Assembly: GCA_029257865.1 (NCBI GenBank)
Contig: JARIAN010000027.1
Coordinates: forward strand, 1 to 58,024
Length of the DNA: 58,024 nt
Reading direction: 5' to 3'
DNA from: Phocaeicola sp.
GTDB taxonomy: Bacteria > Bacteroidota > Bacteroidia > Bacteroidales > Bacteroidaceae
Every line of letters begins with the position of its first letter. The stretch's first letter is position 1. Below are positions 18,615-27,190 of the stretch, piece after piece. A program made the translations under genes and the position numbers. The notes beneath the pieces were generated by a model. That model was not told where the DNA came from. It did not search any database and was given only the letters and a program-made list of their open reading frames with translations.

Positions 18615-19253
18615 TCATAATTGACTTACTACTTTCATCACTTCACGCACATACCTCGGATCTTCTGCATAGCCAATCTTATGCAACCATAACAAATAAC
18701 TGCCGCCCGTGTATTTGTATTGGACCTTGGTATAGTAGGCCCGGACACTTTCCGTCCAATGGTTGAACTCATAGTATTTCCCGGTTTTGGGATTCGTCAG
18801 TCCAAACAGATTGTGCCGGTTCCGACAGAGCGGTGAACGGAACCAGCCCGTTTCCAGTATGGCTTGTGCCAGTACTATTTTCGGATGCCGGATGCCATTG
18901 CGGATGATTTCCCGGTAGAGATTGGGAATAGTGAGTGTAGGAAGTTCTTTTCGATTAGAAACCGTAGTTCCTTCAGTTCCCTTATCAGACGCTTTTTCGT
19001 GGGACACCCTTGCGTAAACTTTTCGGGCATATAGCTCCGAAAGCGGTTTCACAGGCACCTCTAGGGCAAGTGAGTCCTTTTCTGCCTTTTTGCAAGACTC
19101 GTAAGCGCCCAAACTCCTCTGTAGGGTATCAGGAGCCACTTTTTGTTGCTTTTCAGGACGGATTCCCTTCTCTTTGGTAATCGTATAGAACTGTGCCGAT
19201 GCTGAAGCGGAACCAAGAATCAACAGCACGGCGGTCAGAATGATGTTGTGCAT
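18615..19253 (-). CDS. Glucosaminidase-domain (GH73-like) peptidoglycan hydrolase
   Basis: A 212-residue exported protein with signal peptide MHNIILTAVLLILGSASASA. The C-terminal about 110 residues match the GH73/FlgJ glucosaminidase fold. AILETGWFRSPLC carries the probable catalytic Glu134, and RNRHNLFGL plus the YYTKVQYKYTGGSY region follow. Such enzymes cleave the glycan strand so that conjugation machinery can cross the wall, and they are common in Bacteroides conjugative elements. It is transcribed divergently from the DUF4099 gene; a -7 box TATATTTG at 19312-19319 (minus) could serve it. Confidence 0.85.
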   Translation of the reverse strand: MHNIILTAVLLILGSASASAQFYTITKEKGIRPEKQQKVAPDTLQRSLGAYESCKKAEKDSLALEVPVKPLSELYARKVYARVSHEKASDKGTEGTTVSNRKELPTLTIPNLYREIIRNGIRHPKIVLAQAILETGWFRSPLCRNRHNLFGLTNPKTGKYYEFNHWTESVRAYYTKVQYKYTGGSYLLWLHKIGYAEDPRYVREVMKVVSQL

Positions 19254-19278
19254 TTCTTTTCAATGATAGGGTTGACAA

Positions 19279-19319
19279 TACTTTTGCGGGTGTTCAAGGC
19301 GGTTCCGACCGCAAATATA
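19279..19319. promoter_or_regulatory. Divergent promoters between glucosaminidase and DUF4099 genes
   Basis: TACTTTTG at 19279-19286 on the plus strand and TATATTTG at 19312-19319 on the minus strand both fit TAnnTTTG and lie 50-65 bp from their start codons. The -33 boxes are weak, so the two promoters may need activation. Confidence 0.45.
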
Positions 19320-19343
19320 TCGTTTTACTTAAACAATACGAAA

Positions 19344-20120
19344 ATGCACAACATCAATCATTCTGAAAGGCTGCCCTACGAGAAGTTGGCGGCATTGGGC
19401 ATTGACCGGGAAAAGGCCGACAGTCTCCCTCAAGAAGTGAAGGAGAAATTGGCTTCCGGAGAGGTCACACCGCTCTTGCAGGTGTCCATCAGTGCCCGGA
19501 ACGGAGACCTTATCACACTTCCTCTCAAACTACAGCTGACCACCGACCAGCAAGGTAATCCGGCGCTCATGGCTTATCCCGTCCGTGCCGTACTGGAAAA
19601 GGAACGCAATCAAGTGTTGCGTTTGTCTGACCAAGAAGCGGAGCGGTTGAGTAAAGGTGAGGTCATCCAGAAAGCCGTGGAAGTCAACGGCGAGAAGACC
19701 CAACAATATCTGCAACTCGATCCCGAAACCAAATCCGTCATCCATCGCCGTGTAACGGACGTTCAGCTGGAACAGAAGCTCAAGGACATGGAGAAGGTCA
19801 ACGACATCGAACTGGGCATGCAGCAAAAGCAGCAGGTACGCGAGGGAAAACCCATTGAGCTGAATGTAGGCGGTGAGAAGGTTTCGGTCGGTGTGGATTT
19901 GAAAGCCCCCCAAGGCTTCAAGGTCATTCAGGGCGACATGAAAGAGTGGGAACGACAGCAGAAACTCCGCTACGACGAACAGCATCCCGAGTTCCTGGGA
20001 CTGGTGATGACGGACAAGAACCGCTGGGAATACAAGCAGGTGGTGGACAAGCAGTCGCAGGAAAGAGCCTTGAAACTCCATGCGCCGAAAGCTGAACAAT
20101 CCAAAGGTCTCAAACGCTAA
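19344..20120 (+). CDS. DUF4099/DUF3945 domain mobile-element protein
   Basis: About 258 residues from MHNINHSERLPYEKLAALGIDREKA; this start is chosen over an upstream in-frame ATG at 19248 that overlaps the divergent gene. The N-terminal DUF4099-like part is followed by DUF3945-like sequence (QLKDMEKVNDIELGMQQ...GKPIELNVGGEKV). Such proteins occur in Bacteroides conjugative elements next to topoisomerase-, ArdC- and toprim-like genes. No enzymatic motif is visible. It starts a plus-strand operon running to about 27.1 kb. A DNA-processing or structural role is inferred from neighbours only. Confidence 0.75.
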   Translation: MHNINHSERLPYEKLAALGIDREKADSLPQEVKEKLASGEVTPLLQVSISARNGDLITLPLKLQLTTDQQGNPALMAYPVRAVLEKERNQVLRLSDQEAERLSKGEVIQKAVEVNGEKTQQYLQLDPETKSVIHRRVTDVQLEQKLKDMEKVNDIELGMQQKQQVREGKPIELNVGGEKVSVGVDLKAPQGFKVIQGDMKEWERQQKLRYDEQHPEFLGLVMTDKNRWEYKQVVDKQSQERALKLHAPKAEQSKGLKR

Positions 20121-20132
20121 ATCCTTTTCCCT

Positions 20133-21425
20133 ATGGTCAAGAAGAATGCAGAGAAGGATGTCGGCTTCGTCCGGCAGTTCAACGAATTGAAGAAGAAACA
20201 TCCCGATGCGGTGCTGCTTTTCCGTAAAGGAGATTTCTATGAAATGTACAAGGAAGATGCGCTCAAGGCATCGGTAATATTGGCGCTGAAGGTATCAGAC
20301 AAGATTCTTCCTTTAGAGAAAGACCCCATCAAACTCCTGACCTTTCCCCGTCATGAACTGGACAAGCATCTGCCCAAGCTGATTCGCTCCGGTCAACGGG
20401 TCGCCATCTGCGAGGCGATAGACCGTCCGGAACTGATGAAGAAGCCCAGGGAAAAGACCGGGGAAGATTTGAAAGAAACGAATACCTCCAACAAGAATAC
20501 TATGGCGAAAAAGAAGAAAGAACAGGCTGTGCAGGAAGAGCCAACCAAAACAGTCAAGACGGCTGCAGAGGAGAAACCTGCCAAGGAAAAGAAGACGGAA
20601 GCCAAAGCCGAAGTCAAGAGTGAACAACAGGCCGAGCAGAAAGCGGAATCCAAGCAGGAACGCAAGCCACGTGAACCGCAGATGATTACCGCCAACGGCG
20701 AGAAAGTCAGCCATGGCCATGCGTTCCAGAGCACTACCAATCCGGCGGACTGGTATTTCACCGCCAAGATGGACGGCGTACAGCTGAAGCCGCAGAAGAT
20801 GGACGCAGCGGATTTGGCCGCATACCAGAAGAAGGAAATGACGGTGCCGCAGCTGATGGAGAAGTATTATCCCACTAAGCTCATGCCGAAGGTATCGGAA
20901 GAAGCGTACCAAATGCCGAAGCAGTTGTCCGGTCCGGATGGAGCCATTACCATCGACAAGTTCAATGTCTATAAGGAAAAGGACGAGCAGCGACCGGATT
21001 ACGGCAAGTATAAATTCTATGTGCAGATGGGTGACACCAAGATGTCGGCAGTGGCTTCCCGTGAGGACTTGAATGCCTACTTCGACCGCGTGGTCAGTCC
21101 TACACAACTTGTGGAGAAGAACTTCGGGGAGCGCCTGCACTTGCAGTCAGCCTACGAGAAGTATCAGCTTCCCGAAGGAGTGGACCCCAAAGGAGTCCGT
21201 GTGGCCAAGGACCACTCCGACAACAAATGGAAGGTGTCGATGGACTTAGGCGATAAGGGCAAGACCAGCAAGCATGAACTCTCCTTCGATGACGGCTACT
21301 CACTTTTCAAGGCAAAGACTGCCACCCGGGAACAGATTGCGGCCAAGTACCTCAATACGGAAATTACCGGGATGCTTTCAGCCGTGACCAACAAGCTGGA
21401 GAAGTCGGCTTCCATGAAAATATAA
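20133..21425 (+). CDS. MutS domain I fused to a DUF3945 repeat protein
   Basis: A 430-residue protein. Residues about 10-105 closely resemble the mismatch-recognition domain I of MutS: FNELKKKHPDAVLLF then GDFYEMYKEDA, retaining the Phe-x-Glu wedge motif. A charged linker (about 115-185, Lys/Glu/Ala-rich) follows. Then come three DUF3945-like modules (about 190-265, 265-345, 350-425), each with an aromatic-rich strand and a tail like QLMEKYYP, QLVEKNFG or QIAAKYLN. No MutS clamp or ATPase is present. It lies 12 bp after the DUF4099 gene. It could bind distorted or mismatched DNA during element processing; that is inference. Confidence 0.8.
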   Translation: MVKKNAEKDVGFVRQFNELKKKHPDAVLLFRKGDFYEMYKEDALKASVILALKVSDKILPLEKDPIKLLTFPRHELDKHLPKLIRSGQRVAICEAIDRPELMKKPREKTGEDLKETNTSNKNTMAKKKKEQAVQEEPTKTVKTAAEEKPAKEKKTEAKAEVKSEQQAEQKAESKQERKPREPQMITANGEKVSHGHAFQSTTNPADWYFTAKMDGVQLKPQKMDAADLAAYQKKEMTVPQLMEKYYPTKLMPKVSEEAYQMPKQLSGPDGAITIDKFNVYKEKDEQRPDYGKYKFYVQMGDTKMSAVASREDLNAYFDRVVSPTQLVEKNFGERLHLQSAYEKYQLPEGVDPKGVRVAKDHSDNKWKVSMDLGDKGKTSKHELSFDDGYSLFKAKTATREQIAAKYLNTEITGMLSAVTNKLEKSASMKI

Positions 21426-21478
21426 CAAAATCAAAAGAAACAAACGAATATTCAAGAAACAATAAAAGACGAAAAGAT

Positions 21479-21709
21479 ATGACAGCTAAAAAGACACATG
21501 AGGAGTTAGTGGAACTCCTTCAGACCGGTAAAATCGGTTTCCTCCGCTTTGTGATGGACGGGGACAGTGCAGAGGATTATTTGGAATGGTGCCAGACCCA
21601 CGGCACGGATCCTTCGGATGAATCCGCAGAGTTTTATGTCGAACAGACGGACATCGACCAGATGGACCGTCAGGTAATGGATGACGAAAGCTATGGCGTA
21701 TGGAACTAA
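21479..21709 (+). CDS. Small acidic hypothetical protein
   Basis: A 76-residue, strongly acidic protein (DGDSAEDYLEWCQTHGTDP, then EQTDIDQMDRQVMDDES). It overlaps the following ArdC gene by 29 bp, suggesting coupled translation. No known fold was recognised. Small acidic proteins beside antirestriction genes can be DNA mimics, but nothing here proves that. Confidence 0.7.
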   Translation: MTAKKTHEELVELLQTGKIGFLRFVMDGDSAEDYLEWCQTHGTDPSDESAEFYVEQTDIDQMDRQVMDDESYGVWN

Positions 21710-23018
21710 CACATCCGGCAATGCCGGACAGGTAGCCATCGACCGCTTTGCCGAAATGATGATAGCCCGTATGGAACAGATGAAGGCTTCCGACTGGAAG
21801 AAAGGCTGGATTGGCGGTACATCCGGATTTGCAGGTCTCCCGCAGAACGTGGGAGGCCGCAACTACTCGGGTTCCAATTCCTTCTTCCTCCAGCTGCAGA
21901 CCGCAGCCCAGGGCTACCAGCTGCCGGTGTACCTCACCTTCAAGCAGGCACACAACCTCAAGGCCCATGTACTGAAAGGTGAAAAAGCCTTCCCCGTGGT
22001 CTATTGGGACGTGCTGGTCAAGGACAAGAACGGCCATAAGGTCAGTTCGGAGGAGTATAAGGCCATGAGCAAGGAGGAGAAGAAAGGCATGGATGTCATT
22101 CCCTTCTTCAAGGCTTTCCCCGTATATAACATCGACCAGACCAACCTGGCAGAGGTGCAGCCCGAACGGGTGCAGAAGCTTATGGAGAAGTTCAAGGTGC
22201 CCGAACTTCGGGATAAGGAAGGCATGTATGTCCATGCCGCTCTCGACCGGATGATTGAGACGCAAGGCTGGCTCTGCCCCATACAGGCAGACAAGCGGGT
22301 GGACGGAGCGTTTTATTCACCAGCTCAGGACATCGTGGTGCTGCCCATGAAGGAGCAGTTCAACATCGGCGATACCCCAGAGGAAATCTACCGGGGCGGC
22401 ATGGAGTTCTATTCCACCATGCTGCATGAGATGTCACACTCCACCATGACCCCTGAACGGCTCAACCGCGAGATGGGCGGACGTTTCGGAGACCCGAAAT
22501 ACGCCAAGGAGGAACTGGTGGCGGAACTGACGGCTGCCATGATCAGCCATTCGATGGGATTTGACATGAAGGTGACGGACAACTCCGCAGCCTATCTGGA
22601 TTCCTGGATTGGGGTGCTGAAGCAGGAACCGAAGTTCATTGTCTCCGTCATGGCGGACGTGAACAAGGCTTCGGACCTCATTCTGGACCAGGTGGACAAG
22701 CAGCGGCTGGCACTGAACGAACAGCCCTATCTGACGAAGAACGACCCGTTTGCCCCGTTGGACGAAGGCGAAGAAGTGCCGTTCAAGAATGCGGCCATCG
22801 TGAAGACACGCAACGGGGATTATGCCATCCGTGCTTCCTTCGATGGTGTGGAACTGGGTTTGAAGAAGGTATCGAAAGATACAGCCAAAACCTATTTCCA
22901 GCTGACGGACTACAAGGACAAGGCTGCCTTCCTGAACATGACAGCGCACAAGACCTTCGAACCGGAGATAGCCAACCTCAAACGCACGCAGGCAGTGGGT
23001 GCCAAGTTAAGCATCTGA
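21681..23018 (+). CDS. ArdC-family antirestriction protein (ssDNA-binding plus zincin-like domain)
   Basis: A 445-residue protein. The N-terminal DUF1738/ArdC domain binds single-stranded DNA in characterised relatives (YLTFKQAHNLKAHVLKGEKA region). The C-terminal metallopeptidase domain has the HEMSH zinc motif (His249, Glu250, His253) and the downstream third-ligand segment EELVAELTAAM (about residues 276-286). ArdC protects incoming DNA from host restriction during conjugation. The start is taken at 21681; an in-frame ATG at 21693 is also possible. It is in the same operon as the upstream mobile-element genes. Confidence 0.88.
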   Translation: MTKAMAYGTNTSGNAGQVAIDRFAEMMIARMEQMKASDWKKGWIGGTSGFAGLPQNVGGRNYSGSNSFFLQLQTAAQGYQLPVYLTFKQAHNLKAHVLKGEKAFPVVYWDVLVKDKNGHKVSSEEYKAMSKEEKKGMDVIPFFKAFPVYNIDQTNLAEVQPERVQKLMEKFKVPELRDKEGMYVHAALDRMIETQGWLCPIQADKRVDGAFYSPAQDIVVLPMKEQFNIGDTPEEIYRGGMEFYSTMLHEMSHSTMTPERLNREMGGRFGDPKYAKEELVAELTAAMISHSMGFDMKVTDNSAAYLDSWIGVLKQEPKFIVSVMADVNKASDLILDQVDKQRLALNEQPYLTKNDPFAPLDEGEEVPFKNAAIVKTRNGDYAIRASFDGVELGLKKVSKDTAKTYFQLTDYKDKAAFLNMTAHKTFEPEIANLKRTQAVGAKLSI

Positions 23019-23048
23019 TTTTATGTAGAACCTTCAATTCCATGAACC

Positions 23049-24233
23049 ATGACTGATTACAAGGTAAACTTCAAGGACCTCAAAGCCAAGGTAGGCATCG
23101 ACGATGTAGCCTATGCGCTCGGGTACCGTCTGGACCGAAAGGCCGGTGTGGGCCGCTACATGGAGCTGGTGTTGGGTGATGGCAAGGAAAAGCGGGATGC
23201 GCTCGTAATCTGCCACCCCCAGGACAAGGCTTCCCAGCGGTTCTTCCGCCGTGACGGTTCCAAGGGGGATGTGGTCACACTCATCCGGGAGAACCTGAAT
23301 GCCTTCAACGTGTCGGGCAAGGATGAATGGCAGAAGATAGCCAAGGTGCTGTCCCGCTTTGCCAACATGCCCGAACCCGAATACCGCGAGGACCGGGAGT
23401 ATGTACAGTCAGCCAGATATCATGCCACCTTCGACAGCTCCAGGTATGAGGTGAAGCCGATAAATCCCGACAAGATTCCGGCCATCTTCCAACAAAGGGG
23501 ATTGTCCGATGAAACGGTACGCACCTTTGCTCCGTTCATCCGGCTCATCCGCGACAGGAAGAACGAGAACTTTGACGGCTACAACATCGGCTTCCCTTAT
23601 ACCAACGGAGAGAACGATCAGGTCCGGGGCTACGAAATGCGGGGGTACGGCGGTTACAAGTCCAAGGCGGCCGGAAGTGATTCTTCCTCTTCTGCATGGG
23701 TGGCCGACTTGTCAGGAGGCTATCCGAATGTCGTGAAGAGTGTCTTCTTCTGTGAGTCGGCTTTCGATGCCATGGCATTCTACCAATGGAACCGGAAGCA
23801 GCTGACCAATGAAATTGCCCTGGTATCACTGGGCGGTACGTTCTCTGACGGACAAATCCGGCAGGTACTGAACCGCTTTCCCGGAGCCCGTCCGTTTGAC
23901 TGTTTCGACAATGACCTGCCCGGTCGCATCTACGGCTTGCGTATGATGGCGCTGGTAGAGAACATCCCCTTGAAAATCAACCGAACCCGTGACAGTCTGG
24001 AAGTGGAAGCGAACGGACGTTCCTTCCGGCTTGATCCGGAGCGACCCTTTCAGGTGCAAGTCAAGGAACACCTGTCGGTCAGATACGATATGGGACAATG
24101 GCTTCCACCCAAGGCTTTCAAGGACTGGAACGACTGTCTGCTCAACAAACCGATGGAGGTGCGGCTGCATCCGACTAAACAGGACCAAATCAATAACCTG
24201 GCCGAACGCAGAAATGCAGGCCCTAAATTATAA
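23049..24233 (+). CDS. DUF3991/TOPRIM domain protein, primase-like
   Basis: A 394-residue protein. The N-terminal DUF3991-like segment includes VCHP-type and RRDGSKGDVVTLI sequence, reminiscent of the zinc-finger region of CHC2 primases but without a full Cys set. The TOPRIM part shows VFFCESAFDAMAF (about residues 230-242, catalytic Glu) and FDNDLPGR (about 285-292, the DxD-type site). Such proteins are widespread in mobile elements and are thought to prime or process transferred DNA. It lies 30 bp after ardC in the same operon. Confidence 0.85.
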   Translation: MTDYKVNFKDLKAKVGIDDVAYALGYRLDRKAGVGRYMELVLGDGKEKRDALVICHPQDKASQRFFRRDGSKGDVVTLIRENLNAFNVSGKDEWQKIAKVLSRFANMPEPEYREDREYVQSARYHATFDSSRYEVKPINPDKIPAIFQQRGLSDETVRTFAPFIRLIRDRKNENFDGYNIGFPYTNGENDQVRGYEMRGYGGYKSKAAGSDSSSSAWVADLSGGYPNVVKSVFFCESAFDAMAFYQWNRKQLTNEIALVSLGGTFSDGQIRQVLNRFPGARPFDCFDNDLPGRIYGLRMMALVENIPLKINRTRDSLEVEANGRSFRLDPERPFQVQVKEHLSVRYDMGQWLPPKAFKDWNDCLLNKPMEVRLHPTKQDQINNLAERRNAGPKL

Positions 24234-24237
24234 ACGT

Positions 24238-24981
24238 ATGAATACAAGACGATGGAAACGCTCCTTGTTAATCGCTGCTGTTGGCTTATTGATAGGTAAA
24301 ACTCCGCTCTTTGCCCAACAGACCGACCCGGCATTAACTTCTGCCGTACTGGGTCAGACCGCAGCCTTGAAGAAGATCCACAAGGACCGCAAGAAGACGC
24401 AGGAGAAAATCATTGCAGCGGAAGTGGCAGTAACCGCTTCACTGGAGCGGATTCACCAGGTGGAAGACAAGATGCTGGACTACCTTTCGAATGCGCAGGG
24501 CGCCATGCAGAACCTCTACCAGATTAAGCGGGCTGGGGAACTGGTGGCCAAGGAAATCCCGCAGAACTGCAGCCTGCTCCTCAAATCGGTGGGCGGCAAT
24601 CTGAAAGGAACCGTCATTGCGGCCATGGTATCGGATGAACTGACGGATGCTGCCACACAGATGACGGCACTCTTTCCCTTCATGAAACAGCTGGTGACTT
24701 CGGGCAAGTATGACGTGACAGGAGATGACGGAAAGAACGAGAAGCACAAGGTGAACCTGCTGAACGCTTCGGAACGCTACTACATCGCCAACGAGGTGGT
24801 CAGCCGTTTGGAAGCCATCAACACCGACCTGTTTATCCTGGCCTGGCAGGTACGCACACTCTCATGGAACGACCTCTGGTTTTCGCTTGATCCCGAAGGA
24901 TGGGCCAACGTGATGTCCGGCAAGAACATCATCGGCGGTATCATCTCGGACTGGAACCAGGGCTACAGTCTGAAATGGTAA
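24238..24981 (+). CDS. Exported helical protein of the mobile element
   Basis: About 247 residues from MNTRRWKRSLLIAAVGLLIG; a signal peptide with probable cleavage after LFAQ is clear. The mature part is predicted mostly helical with a coiled-coil-like stretch (KKIHKDRKKTQEKIIAAEVA). It starts 4 bp after the toprim gene. A longer in-frame ORF starts at 23989 but would lie inside the toprim gene. Probably a periplasmic component related to conjugation; no specific Tra assignment can be made. Confidence 0.75.
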   Translation: MNTRRWKRSLLIAAVGLLIGKTPLFAQQTDPALTSAVLGQTAALKKIHKDRKKTQEKIIAAEVAVTASLERIHQVEDKMLDYLSNAQGAMQNLYQIKRAGELVAKEIPQNCSLLLKSVGGNLKGTVIAAMVSDELTDAATQMTALFPFMKQLVTSGKYDVTGDDGKNEKHKVNLLNASERYYIANEVVSRLEAINTDLFILAWQVRTLSWNDLWFSLDPEGWANVMSGKNIIGGIISDWNQGYSLKW

Positions 24982-25090
24982 ATAGGTAAACAAGTAAACT
25001 AATTTACTAATCACATAGTAATCAAGTAAGGAAATAAGAAAGTAATCAATGCAATAAGTAACAGAATCATATAGTAAACAAATCATCCAA
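24982..25090. repeat. AT-rich spacer with recurrent GTAA/GTAAAC motifs (copy 1)
   Basis: This spacer contains GTAAAC three times and many further AGTAA words at about 8-12 bp intervals. It begins AATAGGTAAAC and includes TAATCACA, both shared with the spacer at 31925-32010 after parA. It may be a binding array for an element-encoded DNA-binding protein. Confidence 0.4.
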
Positions 25091-25102
25091 AAACAAAAGC
25101 GT

Positions 25103-25642
25103 ATGGAAAAGAAAATAATCGGTCGTTGTCCCTTGTGTGGCGGCAACGTGGTAAAGACCTGCAAGGGCTACCGCTGTGAGAACAACATCGCCGAACAGCC
25201 TACCTGTGTGCTGAATATCAACGGCATTATCGGCAACCGCAAGATGAGTGACGAAGAAATCACCGAACTGTTGGAGCACCGCTTCATCCTGTTGGACGGC
25301 TTCGCTTCCAAGGAGGGAAAGACTTTCCCTTCCGTGCTGGAACTGGCAGACAACGGTGCCATCAACATGCAGTCCGTCATCGGAAAATGTCCGCATTGTG
25401 GCGGTGATATTCGGGTGGGTACGAGAGCCTTTAACTGCTCCAATTACAGCAACCAGCAGGCGCCGTGCAACTTTGCCATCTGGCGCAATATCGGTGGCCA
25501 CCAGCTGAGCCTGACGGAAGCCAAGGAAATCTGTGAAAAAGAAATCACCTCCAATGAACTGGAGATGTACCGTGATGACGGCACCATCTACCGCAAGCGT
25601 CTCGGTCTTTCTCCCGACAAACTCCAAATCGTGAAGATATGA
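25103..25642 (+). CDS. Topoisomerase C-terminal-like zinc-ribbon protein
   Basis: A 179-residue protein with two zinc-ribbon modules like those at the C-terminus of type IA topoisomerases. The first has Cys9, Cys12, Cys20 and Cys25 (CPLCGG and CKGYRC); the second has CPHCGG and FNCSNY. No topoisomerase catalytic domain is present. Its last codons overlap the next start by 4 bp (ATGA). It may be a stand-alone DNA-binding accessory derived from an element topoisomerase; such fragments are found in Bacteroides conjugative elements. Confidence 0.8.
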   Translation: MEKKIIGRCPLCGGNVVKTCKGYRCENNIAEQPTCVLNINGIIGNRKMSDEEITELLEHRFILLDGFASKEGKTFPSVLELADNGAINMQSVIGKCPHCGGDIRVGTRAFNCSNYSNQQAPCNFAIWRNIGGHQLSLTEAKEICEKEITSNELEMYRDDGTIYRKRLGLSPDKLQIVKI

Positions 25643-26199
25643 AACCGGGAATGAAAATGATTATCATGCTGGTAACCGCCGTCAGTTTTTGGGGCGGACT
25701 GTTTTACTTCGCCAGCTGTTCCGGCCGACCCGAGAAACGGGCGGTGGAAATCGCAGAGAGAGCCTTGAAAGCAACCGTTGATAATCCGGAGTCCATCCAA
25801 ATCAAGGGAATCAGCAAGGCAGATTCGGTATTCGGCAAGGAATATGTCAATCAACATGAAAAGGCTGCCCTTTCCATGCACTTGATGCAGTACGGCCACA
25901 AGTTGATGGAGGAAACGGACTACTTCCAGAACCTCGACAAGGACGATACCGCAATGAGTGATCAGGTCACCCGTCAGCTGGATGCCATGACCACCCTCCG
26001 GGCTTTGATAGCTTATGGAGAACTGGAGGGAGCAAATCCGCAAAAAGCCAAAGAAAAGAAGCCGTTCAACGGATGGAAGGTCAAGATAGATTTTGAAGCC
26101 AAGACCTTAAAAGGAAAACCGTATCACTCTGAATACTGGTTCATCCTCGATAAGGAGGCGGAAATTGTAGTCAAATCATTTGAAATACCGCTGCTATGA
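25639..26199 (+). CDS. Hypothetical membrane-anchored/lipoprotein of the mobile element
   Basis: A 186-residue protein with an N-terminal hydrophobic segment ending YFASC (Cys27, a plausible lipobox), so probably a lipoprotein. The mature region is charged and ends in a beta-rich module (GWKVKIDFEAKTLKGKPY, YWFILDKEAEIVVKSFEIP). The 4-bp overlaps on both sides place it in a tight operon with the zinc-ribbon and the following lipoprotein. Function unknown; possibly cell-envelope assembly during transfer. Confidence 0.7.
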   Translation: MKPGMKMIIMLVTAVSFWGGLFYFASCSGRPEKRAVEIAERALKATVDNPESIQIKGISKADSVFGKEYVNQHEKAALSMHLMQYGHKLMEETDYFQNLDKDDTAMSDQVTRQLDAMTTLRALIAYGELEGANPQKAKEKKPFNGWKVKIDFEAKTLKGKPYHSEYWFILDKEAEIVVKSFEIPLL

Positions 26200-26873
26200 A
26201 ACTGAGAAATTTGAAACATTTACTGTGCGCTATACTCACAGGAGGAACCATGTTATTTACCTCCTGCGAAGAATGTAACCATGAAGGAGACAGGTCTATC
26301 GCTTCTTCCCTCCAGGTTGGTGATGTAGTCTGCTCGGATGGCAGCGTATTGTCTAAAGAGAAGTTCTCTTCCTCGAAAAAGGAACCGGTGGCCATTGTCT
26401 ATCATGTGAACCGGAATCCGGAGATCAAAGCTTTGGGCTATGCCGTTTCCATCCGGGACGTCACACCTAAAGCCTTTGCTGATAGTCTGGGTGTTGAACA
26501 GGAAACCTCGGCTTCATTGGAGAAGGAAGACGGCAATGAGAACACCCATGCCATGTACCGCAACGAGGAAGTGAAATCTCCCTTAGCCGTTTATGTCTTC
26601 GACATGTGGCGCTACGGCCAGTCCGCCTACATTCCTTCGGTGAAGCAGCTCACTTACCTCTATCAGCAAATAGGGTTGGTCAACCAACGGATAGAGGCGG
26701 TCGGCGGATTACCCATCAGTCTGCAGCCTGGTGACTGCTGGCTGTGGACTTCCACCGAAGTGGAGGGACAAAGGGACAGCAAGGCCTGGCTCTTCTCGAT
26801 GCAGTCGGGAACCATTCAAGAAACTCCGAAGGATCAGGCGCATAAGTTCAGACCGGTGATAAGTATCTATTAG
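26196..26873 (+). CDS. Putative lipoprotein with DUF1566-like C-terminus
   Basis: A 225-residue protein. The signal sequence ends MLFTSC (Cys24, lipobox). The middle contains VGDVVCSDGSVLS and WLWTSTEVEG, and it closes with KFRPVISIY, the pattern of DUF1566-type or Fibrobacter succinogenes major-paralogous-like surface domains. It is joined to the preceding gene by a 4-bp overlap. It is probably outer-membrane linked; its role in the element is not known. Confidence 0.7.
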   Translation: MKLRNLKHLLCAILTGGTMLFTSCEECNHEGDRSIASSLQVGDVVCSDGSVLSKEKFSSSKKEPVAIVYHVNRNPEIKALGYAVSIRDVTPKAFADSLGVEQETSASLEKEDGNENTHAMYRNEEVKSPLAVYVFDMWRYGQSAYIPSVKQLTYLYQQIGLVNQRIEAVGGLPISLQPGDCWLWTSTEVEGQRDSKAWLFSMQSGTIQETPKDQAHKFRPVISIY

Positions 26874-26900
26874 CTAAAGTAACCTCTAAATTCAAAGATT

Positions 26901-27077
26901 ATGAATGAATTACTCGTACAACTTCAGATGAAGATGGAGGCATTCCAAAAGGATGCAGTCCTTCAAGCCGAAAAAGGTAACAAGGCAGCCGGCCAACGTG
27001 CCCGCTGTGTTTCACTCGAAATGGAACCGCTTCTGAAGCAGTTCAGAAAACTGTCGTTGGCGGCTGCGAAGAAGTAG
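26901..27077 (+). CDS. Histone H1-like small basic protein
   Basis: A 58-residue ORF. It starts MNELLVQLQMKMEAFQKDA and contains KGNKAAGQRARCVSLEMEPL, then ends in an Ala/Lys tail (LSLAAAKK). This matches the short histone H1-like (Hc1-type) proteins common in Bacteroidetes, usually also chromosomally encoded. It is the last gene of the left operon, 27 bp after a lipoprotein gene, and is followed by a strong terminator. Likely role: a nucleoid-associated protein of the element. Confidence 0.8.
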   Translation: MNELLVQLQMKMEAFQKDAVLQAEKGNKAAGQRARCVSLEMEPLLKQFRKLSLAAAKK

Positions 27078-27113
27078 TAATTTGCTTTTGTAAGTTTAAT
27101 TGTGATGTTTAAG

Positions 27114-27146
27114 AAGTTCCAACCGTGAAAGATTGGAACTTTTTTC
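27114..27146 (+). terminator. Intrinsic terminator after the histone-like gene
   Basis: AAGTTCCAA / TTGGAACTT arms (9 bp) with a 10-nt loop, followed by TTTTTT. It ends the 19.3-27.1 kb plus-strand operon. Confidence 0.85.
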
Positions 27147-27190
27147 TATTGCCTATATTTCATTAGAGGAAAAGGTGATTTTTATATATA

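Noticed and set aside
23989-24237. An N-terminal extension of the exported helical protein
   Set aside because: It would overlap the toprim gene by 245 bp and would put the clear signal peptide in the middle of the protein.
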